From Fodinibius salinus (GTDB lineage: Bacteria > Bacteroidota > Rhodothermia > Balneolales > Balneolaceae), in the NCBI RefSeq assembly GCF_008124865.1, contig NZ_VNHY01000001.1:992001-1056000 (forward strand): 64,000 nucleotides of DNA, given 5' to 3'. Below, piece by piece: positions 1 through 10,271 of this stretch (positions within the stretch are counted from its first letter, which is position 1; each line of letters begins with the position of its first letter). The notes below the pieces were generated by a model. That model worked only from the letters and a program-made list of their open reading frames with translations, was not told the DNA's origin and did not search any database. Position numbers and translations under genes: made by a program.

Positions 1-606
1 GTTACTTTGAGTCTTGCACAATTTGCTCGACAACAAAAAAAGATTGTCAGTGGAATCTTTATTGGAGGTGTTCTTGTAGCCTCTGCAATTATGTTTGTAC
101 GCGTCGGCATTGAGGTTGCAATTGTAAACAGTACTCTGCTTTATCCCCTTTGGATTCCACTGACTACCATGTCGATACTAACATTGGGAAGCGGATTCTG
201 GCTTTGGCAAAAACATCTTCAGCTGGAAGACGATCAACCGCCTATTGAATTAAAAAATCCGCTACAATTTATTACCGCTTTACAGTTTGGGCTACTGCTT
301 GGGGTTATTTTACTGCTAGCCACCGCCATGGAACAATGGTATGGGGATCAGGGTATTTATCTGTTATCACTGTTTTCGGGACTAATGGATGTTGATGCCA
401 TTACGCTTTCGCTTTCACGCATGGCTCAAGAGGGAACCGATTCAAGTGTAGCAACTCTTGGAATTGTAATTGCGGTTATTACCAACACCTTGGTTAAAGC
501 CGGGTTGTTCATTTTCTGGGCCGGCTTTGAAAAGAGCAAGCAATTAATATGGCTCATTACAATCATTTGCATTACCGGAATCATAAGTCTCTTACCGGTG
601 CTATAG
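1..606 (+). CDS. DUF4010/MgtC-type membrane protein, C-terminal part
   Basis: The reading frame is already open at the first base, so the gene begins outside the window; the TTG at position 7 is probably not the start. The visible 199 or so residues form about five hydrophobic segments with the pattern of the DUF4010 half of MgtC/SapB-family proteins, including the 'SGLMDVDAITLSLSRMA' stretch typical of that domain near residues 123-139. These proteins usually have an N-terminal MgtC domain, which would lie upstream. The role is unknown; ion or small-solute transport across the inner membrane is inferred from the family. The gene points toward the convergent flavoprotein gene at 820-2094. Confidence 0.7.
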   Translation, partial: VTLSLAQFARQQKKIVSGIFIGGVLVASAIMFVRVGIEVAIVNSTLLYPLWIPLTTMSILTLGSGFWLWQKHLQLEDDQPPIELKNPLQFITALQFGLLLGVILLLATAMEQWYGDQGIYLLSLFSGLMDVDAITLSLSRMAQEGTDSSVATLGIVIAVITNTLVKAGLFIFWAGFEKSKQLIWLITIICITGIISLLPVL

Positions 607-819
607 GTAGCTTAACAATTTCCTTACTTCGCTATTTTTCGGGCAGCTTATCAAACAGCAAAAGTTTTTCAACCCGTAATCTCATTCGTATCCCTTCGGT
701 ATTTAAAACGACGGGCAATCGCATAGGTAATCCTGCCTGCGGTAATAATGCCAATTCTCAGCTCCCTGTTAAACTTTTGAAAAGATATTTTACTTATTTA
801 CTAACGGGGATGTGAGAAT

Positions 820-2094
820 TTAAATCATGGTTCGGTCAGCTATAAACTCTGACATTGGTAATCCCCATGAAGGAATTTTCCCGCCTGTGGTATAGTACAT
901 TGACTTGAATCCCATCTTTAACATATGAGGGGTATACCCCATCTTTAATATACTTGTATCTCCACCCCACCATTCATCAGTATGCATATAGAAACCTTTA
1001 TGGTCTCCCATATCTCCCATACAAACGAGCTCAAACTCTAGGGGGTCAATCTTTTCATCCGGATCATAACCGCCAATCTCTTGTCCCAGCACTTTGGCCA
1101 GTACTTCTGCCTCCATGTGCCCTAAAGACCCAATTTTGGGAACTGTTATCGAAGCAGCATCACCCACAGCAAATACTTCAGGATAATCCGGATTTCTCAT
1201 GTGAAGATCAGTTATAATAAATCCTTGATCATCGCTGATTGGTAGCTTTTTCAAAAAGTCATGGGCCTCCCAGTTTGGAAAAATAATTTTCATTTCTGCT
1301 TCGAGACTACTGCCGTCTTCAAACTCAATACCATCCTCATATAAACGTTTTATACCCTTGGTATTGGCCTGATAGCCATATCCCATCTCGTCAAACATCG
1401 GCAGCAGCTGATCTAAAATTTGCTCACCAGCATCTTCTGCAATAACCTCAGCAGGTGTAAATAACGTGATGTTTTCCGGTCCCCCTAATCCTCTTTTTTG
1501 GAGCCATTCCGCCATCGAAAAGGAAATTTCTACCGGAGGACCTTCGCAGGCTGCTTCGGCTGTGGGAATGTCGGGGAGTTTATCACTCTTTCCCTGTTGA
1601 AAGTAATCGGATCCAATAACAATAGGCCCTCCCTTATAGCTACCATCATGTAAGTAACGACGTACTTTATCACCATAATACGTATCAGTGAACGTATGCC
1701 CATACTTGCCGAACCCTTCTATGTCATCAAATGCCAGCTTGTTGCCCAAAGCAATAACCAGATAATCATAATCAATTTCTTCTGTTGCAGACCCGGATCG
1801 TTCTACCGGTTTAAAGTCAACAGATTTGGTTTCCACATCTATTCCCTGCACCTCACCCTGAATAAAATCGATATTGTCGCGATCCAGAAATTTGATAAAG
1901 GGTAAATGTAGTGAGCGCTCCGGATTGTTATTATTCCAAACTTCAATGGGAATATTTGGAATAAACGCAAGATAAGGTTTGCGATCCATGCAAGTGATCT
2001 TAACTTCGTCACCAGCATATTCACGTATATAACGTGCTGTTGTTAATCCTGCAAAATTACATCCTAAAACAAGTATATGAGGTTGGGCAGCCAT
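820..2094 (-). CDS. FAD/NAD(P)-dependent oxidoreductase, sulfide:quinone reductase/NDH-2-like
   Basis: This 424-residue flavoprotein has an N-terminal dinucleotide-binding motif (GCNFAG, residues 11-16), a central 'YLVIALGN' strand and the C-terminal 'FAVGDAA' FAD motif that together define the SQR/NDH-2 superfamily. A cysteine in 'EAACEGPPVE' corresponds in context to a redox cysteine of sulfide:quinone reductases, and a second lies in 'ELVCMGDMG'. The acidic Trp-rich tail ('DEWWGGDTS') and amphipathic C-terminus fit peripheral membrane attachment. It probably passes electrons from sulfide or NADH to quinone; which donor is not clear. It is transcribed divergently from the universal stress gene, sharing a 275-bp upstream region. 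Confidence 0.75.
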   Translation of the reverse strand: MAAQPHILVLGCNFAGLTTARYIREYAGDEVKITCMDRKPYLAFIPNIPIEVWNNNNPERSLHLPFIKFLDRDNIDFIQGEVQGIDVETKSVDFKPVERSGSATEEIDYDYLVIALGNKLAFDDIEGFGKYGHTFTDTYYGDKVRRYLHDGSYKGGPIVIGSDYFQQGKSDKLPDIPTAEAACEGPPVEISFSMAEWLQKRGLGGPENITLFTPAEVIAEDAGEQILDQLLPMFDEMGYGYQANTKGIKRLYEDGIEFEDGSSLEAEMKIIFPNWEAHDFLKKLPISDDQGFIITDLHMRNPDYPEVFAVGDAASITVPKIGSLGHMEAEVLAKVLGQEIGGYDPDEKIDPLEFELVCMGDMGDHKGFYMHTDEWWGGDTSILKMGYTPHMLKMGFKSMYYTTGGKIPSWGLPMSEFIADRTMI

Positions 2095-2369
2095 AATGGA
2101 TAGTGGTTACTTACACTTTAATTGTAATGGTAATACTTCAACTTAATTTGAAGTATGCATTTTTACAAATAAAGTATTAAAGAATCTTAAATCTTTATTA
2201 TCTTTTTGGGTGCCACTAACTTTCTTCCAAAATCGTGTAAATATTATTTAGCTGTAATAAAACAATTACTTAAATTTATTATCTTCCCCTGTTGAGACGG
2301 GTGCTTATCCACAAATACTATTGGGCTTGCATCTTATAAGAACAGAAATTTATAAACGATTACACAGAT

Positions 2370-3254
2370 ATGGCTTTTTCAATTGATCGTATTTTCTTTC
2401 CTACAGACTTTTCTAAAAATGCTGAACAAGCATTGCCATTTGCTGCAGAAATTGCACTTAAAACTGGTGCTAAACTGACGCTATTCCATGCCAGCCAGGA
2501 GGCAATGGATATAACTCCTGATTTTGAAAAGACCCGTGATCAGGTTATTGATGATAGCTCCAAAAACTTTGACAAACTCTTAAATAGCCTTGAAGAAGAT
2601 CGATACAGTAGTTTAGAAATTTCAACGATTGTACAGGATGGACAGACCGTAACGGCATTACTTAACCAGGTCAAGGAACGCTCTACAGATCTTATTGTAA
2701 TGGGCACAAAAGGCGTGACAGGTGATCGTAACGCTATTTTAGGAAGTGTGGCCTCTAGCGTTATTCAAAAATCACCTGTTCCTGTGTTAGCCATTCCGAT
2801 CGCCAGCAGCCTAGATAATTTTAAGAATATGATTTTCACCAGTGATTATAAGGAAGGAGATTTAACGGCACTATCCGACTCCATCGATCTTGCAAAGCAC
2901 TTTGATTCTTCCGTTGAGGTACTACATGTGAGTGATCAGAAAAGCATGGAATCAGAAATTAAATTCCGTGGCTTCCGAGACCTTGTAAATGAATATATCA
3001 ACTATGACAAGATTTCTTTTCATCACGAGTTTGAACTGGATTTCTTCCCAACAATCAGCCAGTTTTTACCAGATCGGGCGGATTCACTATTGGTAATGGT
3101 ACGGTACAAAAAGTCGTTCTGGGAAAAACTGACAAACCGTAGTCTTTCCAAAGAAATGTCTTTCTATTCGAAAGTGCCTCTGTTGGTGATGATGGGAGAT
3201 CAAAGCTCAAAAGTCAACACAATTCTGGAAGAGTCCGAAGAAGAAAGCAGCTAA
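2370..3254 (+). CDS. Universal stress protein, two tandem UspA domains
   Basis: The 294-residue protein holds two Usp folds (about 1-143 and 148-285). The first ends with the ATP-binding signature G-x2-G-x9-G-S, seen as GTKG...ILGS, followed by 'SPVPVLAIP'. The second domain keeps the fold pattern ('SKVPLLVMM') but lacks the glycine motif, so only one half is likely to bind nucleotide. Such proteins act in the cytoplasm in stress or starvation survival. The ATG is preceded by a 275-bp spacer shared with the divergent flavoprotein gene. The tail is rich in Glu and Ser. Confidence 0.88.
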   Translation: MAFSIDRIFFPTDFSKNAEQALPFAAEIALKTGAKLTLFHASQEAMDITPDFEKTRDQVIDDSSKNFDKLLNSLEEDRYSSLEISTIVQDGQTVTALLNQVKERSTDLIVMGTKGVTGDRNAILGSVASSVIQKSPVPVLAIPIASSLDNFKNMIFTSDYKEGDLTALSDSIDLAKHFDSSVEVLHVSDQKSMESEIKFRGFRDLVNEYINYDKISFHHEFELDFFPTISQFLPDRADSLLVMVRYKKSFWEKLTNRSLSKEMSFYSKVPLLVMMGDQSSKVNTILEESEEESS

Positions 3255-3270
3255 AAGTCGTTTCTCCAGT

Positions 3271-4095
3271 TTATTTTTTTTGACCTAATGCATAAATACC
3301 TGTTCCGCTTGTATTCGGTTCATTTAGATCGAGCCACATAAGTACAAGACCTATAGGAAGCATTAGCAAATAATAAACCATTAGAATCGGAAGTGCCCAC
3401 ATACCTATACTGTTAAGCCACAACATGGGATATTTGATAAGGATTTCCCATGCGATATGACCGTTTTCGCCATAAGTAAATGCAATATGCACAGGTTTTA
3501 AGCCGGCAGACAATAGCTTCTGCCGAAGGTCTTTTTTTGAATATCCTACCCGCGCATGCTCATCCACAAAAGAATCATCATCCCCCGCATCCTCTTCTGA
3601 ATATATCGAGGGAGAATGCATCAGAAAAAAGCCATCCTCTTGTAACGATTGCTGCATATTCTTCATTACCTTTACATCTTCTTCGATATGCTCCAGTACA
3701 TCAATGCAGATAATAAAGTCAAATTCCCGATCATATTTTAACTTACGTAAATCAACCTGTTCAAAAGTAATACGACCGGCCTTAATTTCTTTTTCAAAAT
3801 AGGCGCGTGAATCCTCCAGGTAATCGGCTTTAACATCAACTGCTTTCACCGTCACATTCTCAAACTGTTGCAGTATAAAGCGGTCGTACTGCCCAAATCC
3901 CGATCCCGCATCTAACAACTTCCATGGCCCCTCTGCATCAAGCTTGGAACCAAAACGGCGAAGCACCGCACGTATATACCAGCTGCGTAGAAAAAAAAGA
4001 TCCAGCAGCATATAAAAAAGGGTACGTAAAAATCGAAATCGGCGAATAAAATTTGCAAACCGGTCTTTAACCGGGTCGTAAGCAATACGACTCAT
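3271..4095 (-). CDS. SAM-dependent methyltransferase with C-terminal membrane segments
   Basis: A 274-residue class I methyltransferase. Motif I is 'LLDAGSGFGQYD' (about residues 60-71) and the acidic motif is 'IICIDVLEHIEED'. A hydrophobic C-terminus (about 220-262) should form one or two membrane helices, which is unusual for a soluble methyltransferase and suggests action on a membrane-linked substrate. It lies about 100 bp downstream of, and on the same strand as, a polyprenyl-phosphate-type GT2 gene, so a shared role in lipid-linked glycan or lipid modification is inferred. The substrate is not known. Confidence 0.75.
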   Translation of the reverse strand: MSRIAYDPVKDRFANFIRRFRFLRTLFYMLLDLFFLRSWYIRAVLRRFGSKLDAEGPWKLLDAGSGFGQYDRFILQQFENVTVKAVDVKADYLEDSRAYFEKEIKAGRITFEQVDLRKLKYDREFDFIICIDVLEHIEEDVKVMKNMQQSLQEDGFFLMHSPSIYSEEDAGDDDSFVDEHARVGYSKKDLRQKLLSAGLKPVHIAFTYGENGHIAWEILIKYPMLWLNSIGMWALPILMVYYLLMLPIGLVLMWLDLNEPNTSGTGIYALGQKK

Positions 4096-4194
4096 TAATA
4101 GATATTGTCAAGGTTCAAAAATACAATTGAAACTCGTTGTGTAGCAGGGCACCAAAACGAGATAAAAAATAATACCAAGATTTTAACTTCATCA

Positions 4195-5151
4195 TCAAAC
4201 ACGCTCTTTGATATTAGGTTTCTGCTGCTTTTCGTTCCGCTTTTGTATGAGCTCTCCCAAAAATCCAATAGAAAATATCTGTGCTCCCAGTACCATCAGC
4301 ATTACCCCCAATAGTAGCAGTGGACGATCCCCAAGCGGTTGGCCATAGAAAATTTTATCAATTGTCAGATATAAATTAATGCCACCTCCGAGGATCAGGA
4401 ACAAAAATCCCAGCGTACCAAAAAAGTGCATGGGACGCTGCAGATAACGATTCACAAAAAACAGAGAAAGCAGGTCTAAAAATCCGTGCATAAACCGTGA
4501 TAGCCCAAACTTAGTCTCTCCATATTTACGAGGATGATGTTCAACGACTTTTTCCCCGATCCGGTCATATCCTTCTAATTTTGCAAGAAAAGGGATATAG
4601 CGGTGCAGTTCTCCATACAGATAAATGTTTTCTACTACTTCTCGACGATATAACTTAATTCCACAGTTAAAATCATTAAGATCAATGCCGGTTACCAGCG
4701 AAGTTACTTTATTAAAAAATCGGGAAGGCACAGTCTTTGAAATGGGATCATGACGATCTTTTTTCCAGCCGCTGACCAGATCAAGCTGTTGCTCTTTAGC
4801 CTGCTGAAGCATTTCCGGGATCTCAAATGGGTCGTCCTGCAAATCGGCATCCATGGTTGCAATAAAATGTCCGTCAGCCTTTTCAAAACCGGCCTGTAGT
4901 GCTGTACTCTTGCCATAATTTCGCTGCAGCTGAATACCCGAGACCTTTTCCCTGGATCTGTTCAATTCTTTGACAACTGCCCACGAGTTATCTGAGGATC
5001 CGTCATCTACAAAAATAAGCTCAAAGGTATGTTCATTCCCTATTGCCTCGTGGACTTTATCTGTCAACTCAGCTAGAGATTCAGCCTCGTTATACAGCGG
5101 AATAACAATACTCAGCTCAATGTCGGAGGTATATTTATTCTTTTCTGACAA
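4195..5151 (-). CDS. Family 2 glycosyltransferase, polyprenyl-phosphate sugar synthase type
   Basis: The 318-residue protein has the GT-A motifs of the DPM1/GtrB/ArnC group: 'ELSIVIPLYNE' at the start, 'FVDDGSSD' (UDP site), 'TMDADLQDD' (DxD-type metal site) and 'GIKLYRREV'. Two C-terminal membrane helices (about 243-262 and 275-300) are typical of enzymes that load a sugar onto undecaprenyl phosphate at the inner membrane. It is upstream of the membrane methyltransferase in a probable two-gene unit. The sugar cannot be told from sequence. It begins opposite the MerR gene. Confidence 0.85.
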   Translation of the reverse strand: MSEKNKYTSDIELSIVIPLYNEAESLAELTDKVHEAIGNEHTFELIFVDDGSSDNSWAVVKELNRSREKVSGIQLQRNYGKSTALQAGFEKADGHFIATMDADLQDDPFEIPEMLQQAKEQQLDLVSGWKKDRHDPISKTVPSRFFNKVTSLVTGIDLNDFNCGIKLYRREVVENIYLYGELHRYIPFLAKLEGYDRIGEKVVEHHPRKYGETKFGLSRFMHGFLDLLSLFFVNRYLQRPMHFFGTLGFLFLILGGGINLYLTIDKIFYGQPLGDRPLLLLGVMLMVLGAQIFSIGFLGELIQKRNEKQQKPNIKERV

Positions 5152-5240
5152 TCGGTTGTTAATTATTTTATGACAAAGAGTTAGATATAATCACCTAGAT
5201 CATGTATAATAAGCAATAAAGATACATTTTTAGATCTCTT

Positions 5241-5561
5241 ATGAAAAAACTTTATTACTCCATCGGCGAAGTCAGCGATATTACCGAGGTAGAGGCCCAT
5301 GTGTTACGCTATTGGGAAACAGTGTTTGACGAATTGAATCCTCAAAAAAATAAAGCCGGTAACCGCACTTACAAAGAGGAAGATATTGAAACCATTTTGA
5401 GACTCAAAGAACTCATCCAGGACAAAAAGTACAGTACCGAAGGTGCACAACAGGTATTGGCCCAAGGAGATGAGCAGGAAAATGAGACGGTACCCATTAG
5501 CGTAAAAAAGGATCTCAAAGAGATCCGCGTATTTCTCAACAACCTGCTGGAAAAGCTCTGA
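5241..5561 (+). CDS. MerR-family transcriptional regulator
   Basis: A 106-residue single-domain protein. The N-terminal winged helix reads 'YYSIGEVSDITEVEAHVLRY', followed by a dimerisation helix with 'EDIETILRLKELI' and 'EGAQQVL'. It has no effector-binding domain and no cysteines for metal or redox sensing, matching the short MerR proteins common in Bacteroidota and Balneolota. It is divergent from the GT2 gene and 54 bp ahead of the metallo-hydrolase, which it may control. Its target is unknown. Confidence 0.85.
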   Translation: MKKLYYSIGEVSDITEVEAHVLRYWETVFDELNPQKNKAGNRTYKEEDIETILRLKELIQDKKYSTEGAQQVLAQGDEQENETVPISVKKDLKEIRVFLNNLLEKL

Positions 5562-5615
5562 TTAATCGCCCGGCTGATTAACAAACTATTTTTTCAATTA
5601 AATGTTTGATTGTCA

Positions 5616-6491
5616 ATGAATCTATCGCACATCTCTCTTGGACATTTTGACCTTTACAGTATTGAAACTGGTCGCTTTCGTCTTGACGGCGGCGCCATGT
5701 TTGGGGTAGTTCCGAAGACACTCTGGTCGCGCGCTATTGACGTTGACGACAAGAATCGCATCCCCATGGCCATGCGCTGTTTGTTGATTAAATCAAACAA
5801 GTCTGGACGTACCTATCTGATTGATAACGGATCAGGAACAAAGTTCAACGATAAGTTTGAAGATATTTATCAGCTTGACCATGAGCACAGCAATTTGCTG
5901 TCTTCTCTTTCTCATCACGGTTTTGACCCAGAAGATATTACTGATGTTATCTTTTCGCATCTTCATTTTGATCATTGCGGCGGTACCACATACTACGATG
6001 AGGACAACAACCTGCAGCATCAATTCCCAAACGCAACCTATCATGTTACCGAACGGCATTTAGAAACGGCTCAAAACCCCAATGCCAGAGAAAAAGCCAG
6101 CTTTTTGCCTGATAATATTGAACCCATTGCGAATTGGGATAAGCTCAACACTGTTGATGAGTACCATACCTACGAAAAAGGGCTTGATGCCCTGCCGGTC
6201 AACGGACATACGATCAGCCAACAGCTTCCCCGAATCACAGCCGATGATAAAACAATAGTCTTTATGGCAGATCTCGTTCCCACCCACATTCACCTGCCAC
6301 TGCCCTGGGTCATGGGATATGATATGTATCCGGTAAAAACGCTGAATGAAAAGCAACAGTATTTAGATCAAGCTGTAGAAAACGATTGGTTTCTCTTTCT
6401 CGAACATGACGCTGAGGAAGAAGTCATTACGGCATCCAAAGAAAATGGTAAATATGTTGTTGATGAACGCTTACGGCTGAATGATATATAA
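5616..6491 (+). CDS. MBL-fold metallo-hydrolase
   Basis: I chose the ATG at 5616; a TTG two codons upstream also keeps the frame open. The 291-residue protein carries the metallo-beta-lactamase signature HxHxDH in 'FSHLHFDHCGG', a later metal ligand region in 'LPVNGHTISQQ', an Asp in 'FMADLVPTH' and a final His in 'FLEHDAEEE', so the two-zinc site looks complete. It resembles lactonase- or quorum-quenching-like MBL hydrolases in spacing, but the substrate is not predictable. No signal peptide is seen. It follows the small MerR gene on the same strand. Confidence 0.85.
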   Translation: MNLSHISLGHFDLYSIETGRFRLDGGAMFGVVPKTLWSRAIDVDDKNRIPMAMRCLLIKSNKSGRTYLIDNGSGTKFNDKFEDIYQLDHEHSNLLSSLSHHGFDPEDITDVIFSHLHFDHCGGTTYYDEDNNLQHQFPNATYHVTERHLETAQNPNAREKASFLPDNIEPIANWDKLNTVDEYHTYEKGLDALPVNGHTISQQLPRITADDKTIVFMADLVPTHIHLPLPWVMGYDMYPVKTLNEKQQYLDQAVENDWFLFLEHDAEEEVITASKENGKYVVDERLRLNDI

Positions 6492-6803
6492 TGATAACAT
6501 TGCCAGAGGTTGACATTATCTTGTAATAGAACCTGTATTGGGGTTCTAATAATATGAACTTGCAATGGTCATCCCCCTTGCACAAAATCCACTGTGCGTT
6601 TGCCTTTTATAAGAATCAGGAGGATGATAAACCGATAGTAGATATAACTCACGACGATTTATTATCGTTTGTTCGTTACTATCTACCTCAAAAATCTTTA
6701 TCATACTGAAGTATCCAGACTTTATACTCAGCTTAAAAAATCTGACCCCAAATACCAGAGGCAGAATAACCACAAAACCCTCTAAACTCCGAGACTTATC
6801 CAG
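6492..6803 (+). other. 312-bp spacer upstream of the DUF4175 gene
   Basis: No credible gene. It holds a perfect 7-bp hairpin at 6527-6548 (TAGAACC/GGGTTCTA), too far from a T-run to be a classical terminator, and presumably the promoter of the downstream gene. A leftward open frame here lacks any coding look. Confidence 0.5.
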
Positions 6804-9800
6804 ATGAACGTCGATGAGCAAACATATGAGCGGATGCAGCACCTCATCTCGGTGATACAAAAGCACCTAACGTCGTTAGTACGCAGAAAACGGATGCTGG
6901 TCGGGTTTCTCTTTTTTATCATCTCCCTCGGTGGTCTGCTTCTCGGCAGCATTGCAGAAACAGTATTTTTCTTTCCTGCATGGATAAAAGTATCAATCTG
7001 GCTGCTTTTGGTTGTATCTGCCACAGCCTCATCCCTTTATCTTTACAGCAATCTGCCAGACCGTTCCTTTGAGACCTTTTATCATCAATTTGGGAAATAT
7101 CACAACCTGCCTTGGCTCAGCAATGCCCTCGATCTTTATTATGATGACACTACCGATCACTCACCTCTACACGATGCTGCAATCCGGCAGAATCTTGACA
7201 ATTTATCTACTGACGAAGTCCATACGAAGCTTAAAGATTTCATCAACGATCACCGTATATACAACTGGTTCCAAAAAGCAACTGCAGCTTTAACTGTAAT
7301 TGTAATTACGCTTATTAGCTTCGCAATATGGCAACCGGCTACGATCAATCGCATGCTCCATGCGGGGACAAACTATATGCCGCCCAATCCTTATCAATTT
7401 ACCATTGATCCGGGATCAATTACGCTGGAACAAGGTTCCTCTATCACACCAAATATTACCTTTCAGGGAGATATACCCGAAAATATCTCCCTCGCTTTTA
7501 AGACTGATATAGAAAAAGAGTTTCGGCGGCGTAAGGCTAACTCTGTCAACAATAAGACTGCTCGCTTTTCTCCTGTCTCTATTTCAGCTGATGGGAAATA
7601 TTATATTACGATGGATGGATTTAAGAGCAAAACATTCGACATTTCAGTACAGCTTCGTCCCCGTTTCGAAGAGCTGCAAGCCAAGGTTGTACCTCCTCCC
7701 TATACCAGGCTGGATACCAGCTCATACCGCTATCCCTTTTCTAAAATACAAGCCTACAAAGGCTCAAAAATCATTCTTTCGGCCACTACGAACAAAGCTA
7801 TAGCAGAACTTAACTTGCTTCAAACGGGGGCAGAAGATACTACAAAGAAACTTACTACTGCTGATTCACTCACCTATCAACATACATGGACGGTCACCAG
7901 TACAGACACTATTTCTTTTAGGATGAGTGACCAGGCCGGGCTTACAAATGACAACAAATTCCGATTTGTGATAACGCCCAAAAAAGATCAGGATCCATTC
8001 GTCAATCTCATTGAGCCGGGCCAGAATATTCGCATGAAGACACCTGAAAATATTTCACTGTTATACGAGGCAGGCGATGATTTTGACTTAACTTCGGCTA
8101 CACTCAACTACCGGCTGCAGCGTGCATTTACAGATAAAGCCCAAATCCGCTCTATTTCTCTGGGAAAACCTGCAATGAATCGCGAAGAACATTATGACTG
8201 GAATATCCCGGCATTAGATCCCAAACCACGCGATGTTATCACCTTCTGGATAACGGTTACTGATAATGATGCGACCAATGGATATAAAAAAGGACGATCA
8301 CAAAAGCTCACCATCACTTTTCCATCAACTACGGAATATATGGATGAGCTGGAAACAAAAGAGGATGACATCACCGAGTCTATGGATAAGGTGTCAGACT
8401 CTTTTGATCAGATGCAAAATCAGTATCAGCAGTTTAAAGAAAACCTCAAGCGAAATCCCGAGACCAACTGGAAGCAAAAACAACAGCTTGAAGATGTACA
8501 AAAACAAAAACAGAAGCTGAATAAAGAAGTTGAAAAGCTCAATAAAAACTTTGAAAAAATTCGAAAAGAGATCCAGAAAAATGATGCCCTGTCACCTGAG
8601 ACCATGAAGAGTTATCAGGAACTGCAGAAATTGATGAAAGATATTGACGATCCCGAACTGTCGAAAGCGCTGGAAAAACTGCGCAAAAATATGGGACAAA
8701 TGACTCCCGAGCAGATGCGAAAGGCATTGGAAGAATACGAATTTAATGAGCAGCTTTACAAAGAGCGTATCAACCGTACCAAAGAATTGTTTAAAGCGCT
8801 AAAACTCAACAGCGATCTGGATAAAATGGCTAAATCGCTGGAAAAATTGGCCGAACAGGAAAAGGAAATAAGCCAATCAAAGCAATCCCCGAAAAATGAT
8901 TTAGAACAACAAAAGTCAGTTTCTGAAGACTTAAGCCAACTGCAGAATAAGCTGGACTCTCTGGACAATGTTGCTCCTAAAAAAGCCAGGAAAGAAATCA
9001 ATAAGCTGCAAAAAAACACTGAGAAACAGATGAATGAGACCCGGGAGAATATCAAAGAAAATATGCAGCAGCTGCAAAACCAACAACAAGCACCTAAATC
9101 AAGTCCTGAAACGCGCCAACAGCAACGCAATATTCAAAAGCAAATGCAGCAGATGGCGCAACAGATAGAAAGTGCTAAGCAAAAAATGAATCAGCAACAA
9201 AGACAGATTAATAAGCGGGCACTGGAATATGTTTTATACTCACTGCTCAATCTCTCTACCAACCAAGAAGAGTTAACCAAAGAAACTGAAAACCTGCCGC
9301 CACGTTCACAGGCATTTATTGAAAAGGCGCGGCAAGAACAAAATATTCGTCAGCAGTTTGCTGCTATATCTGATTCACTGTTTCAGCTTTCGGCCGATAT
9401 TCCAAGCTTTTCAAACCAGATCAACAAAAAGAAAGTTGAGATCAATAATAAGCTAAATCGAGCAGTTACAATGCTCTCTGAACGTAATAAATCTAATTCG
9501 ACTTTTGCTCAGCGACAGTCACTGGGAGGCATTAATACCTTGGCAACAATGGTTGCTTCACTGCTGGATCAGCTGCAAAATCAACAAGGCGGCAGTGGAG
9601 GCGGCATGATGAGTATGCAACAGTTTATGGAACAGATCAAAAAAATGTCGGGGCAGCAGCAAAAGCTGAACAAGCAAATCCAGCAAATGATAAATGACAT
9701 CCAGGGTGAACGGCTGAGCCGCGACCAGATGGAGCGACTGAATCAAATGGCGAAGCAGCAAAATAAAATCAGGAAACAACTAAAGGAATTACAGCGGAAC

Positions 9801-10175
9801 GGAGAGCTGGAATCCGGTGATCGCGTACTCAGTGAGCTTGAGCGTATGTCTAAAAAGATGGAAGATGCTATTAACGATCTGCGCGGCGGACAGCTTAACG
9901 GGCAGCTCATGCAGCGCCAGAAGAATATTTTATCAAGGATGTTAAGTGCACAAAAGGCCGTGCAGGAACGCGGTAAGGAAAAGCGCAGAGAGGCTACAAC
10001 AGCCGAAGAGATGCGAAAAAGCACTCCGTCCGACCTCACCATCGAAGAGCTGCAGCAACGCATTCGCAAGATGCTAAACGATCCCGACTACACGAAATTT
10101 ACCGATGACTACCAGCAGCTTGTCGAGCAGTATTTTAAGCTGCTAAAAGAACAAAAAAAGGAGACACTTAATTGA
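6804..10175 (+). CDS. DUF4175 family membrane-anchored coiled-coil protein
   Basis: A 1,123-residue protein. Two membrane helices (about 33-53 and 59-80) and a third near 151-172 are followed by an extracytoplasmic beta-rich region (about 180-510) and then a very long Gln/Lys/Glu-rich coiled coil (about 515-1,100) with runs such as 'QNQQQAPK' and 'MQQMAQQIE'. This order is that of DUF4175 proteins, widespread in Bacteroidota and often near VWA/Bat genes; one BatB-like gene lies 1.3 kb away. The function is unproven. I infer an envelope-spanning structural or regulatory role. Low sequence complexity in the second half makes homology searches there unreliable. Confidence 0.8.
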   Translation: MNVDEQTYERMQHLISVIQKHLTSLVRRKRMLVGFLFFIISLGGLLLGSIAETVFFFPAWIKVSIWLLLVVSATASSLYLYSNLPDRSFETFYHQFGKYHNLPWLSNALDLYYDDTTDHSPLHDAAIRQNLDNLSTDEVHTKLKDFINDHRIYNWFQKATAALTVIVITLISFAIWQPATINRMLHAGTNYMPPNPYQFTIDPGSITLEQGSSITPNITFQGDIPENISLAFKTDIEKEFRRRKANSVNNKTARFSPVSISADGKYYITMDGFKSKTFDISVQLRPRFEELQAKVVPPPYTRLDTSSYRYPFSKIQAYKGSKIILSATTNKAIAELNLLQTGAEDTTKKLTTADSLTYQHTWTVTSTDTISFRMSDQAGLTNDNKFRFVITPKKDQDPFVNLIEPGQNIRMKTPENISLLYEAGDDFDLTSATLNYRLQRAFTDKAQIRSISLGKPAMNREEHYDWNIPALDPKPRDVITFWITVTDNDATNGYKKGRSQKLTITFPSTTEYMDELETKEDDITESMDKVSDSFDQMQNQYQQFKENLKRNPETNWKQKQQLEDVQKQKQKLNKEVEKLNKNFEKIRKEIQKNDALSPETMKSYQELQKLMKDIDDPELSKALEKLRKNMGQMTPEQMRKALEEYEFNEQLYKERINRTKELFKALKLNSDLDKMAKSLEKLAEQEKEISQSKQSPKNDLEQQKSVSEDLSQLQNKLDSLDNVAPKKARKEINKLQKNTEKQMNETRENIKENMQQLQNQQQAPKSSPETRQQQRNIQKQMQQMAQQIESAKQKMNQQQRQINKRALEYVLYSLLNLSTNQEELTKETENLPPRSQAFIEKARQEQNIRQQFAAISDSLFQLSADIPSFSNQINKKKVEINNKLNRAVTMLSERNKSNSTFAQRQSLGGINTLATMVASLLDQLQNQQGGSGGGMMSMQQFMEQIKKMSGQQQKLNKQIQQMINDIQGERLSRDQMERLNQMAKQQNKIRKQLKELQRNGELESGDRVLSELERMSKKMEDAINDLRGGQLNGQLMQRQKNILSRMLSAQKAVQERGKEKRREATTAEEMRKSTPSDLTIEELQQRIRKMLNDPDYTKFTDDYQQLVEQYFKLLKEQKKETLN

Positions 10176-10271
10176 TTGCCCAAATTCTTAAAATGATTAA
10201 CTCCTGACACACCCCGACCTCCGCCCAAATTAAGCCACTCCTCTTTTTAGAGGGGATATATTATGAAAAAA

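Noticed and set aside
607-819. Short leftward open frames ending 'RVEKLLLFDKLPEK' in the gap after the DUF4010 gene
   Set aside because: Two frames look equally plausible, both under 45 codons, without ribosome site; could be a gene remnant, but I cannot assign it.
8756-10069. Antisense open frames (Cys/Ser- and Leu-rich) opposite the DUF4175 gene
   Set aside because: They are mirror products of the Gln/Lys-rich coiled coil on the plus strand.
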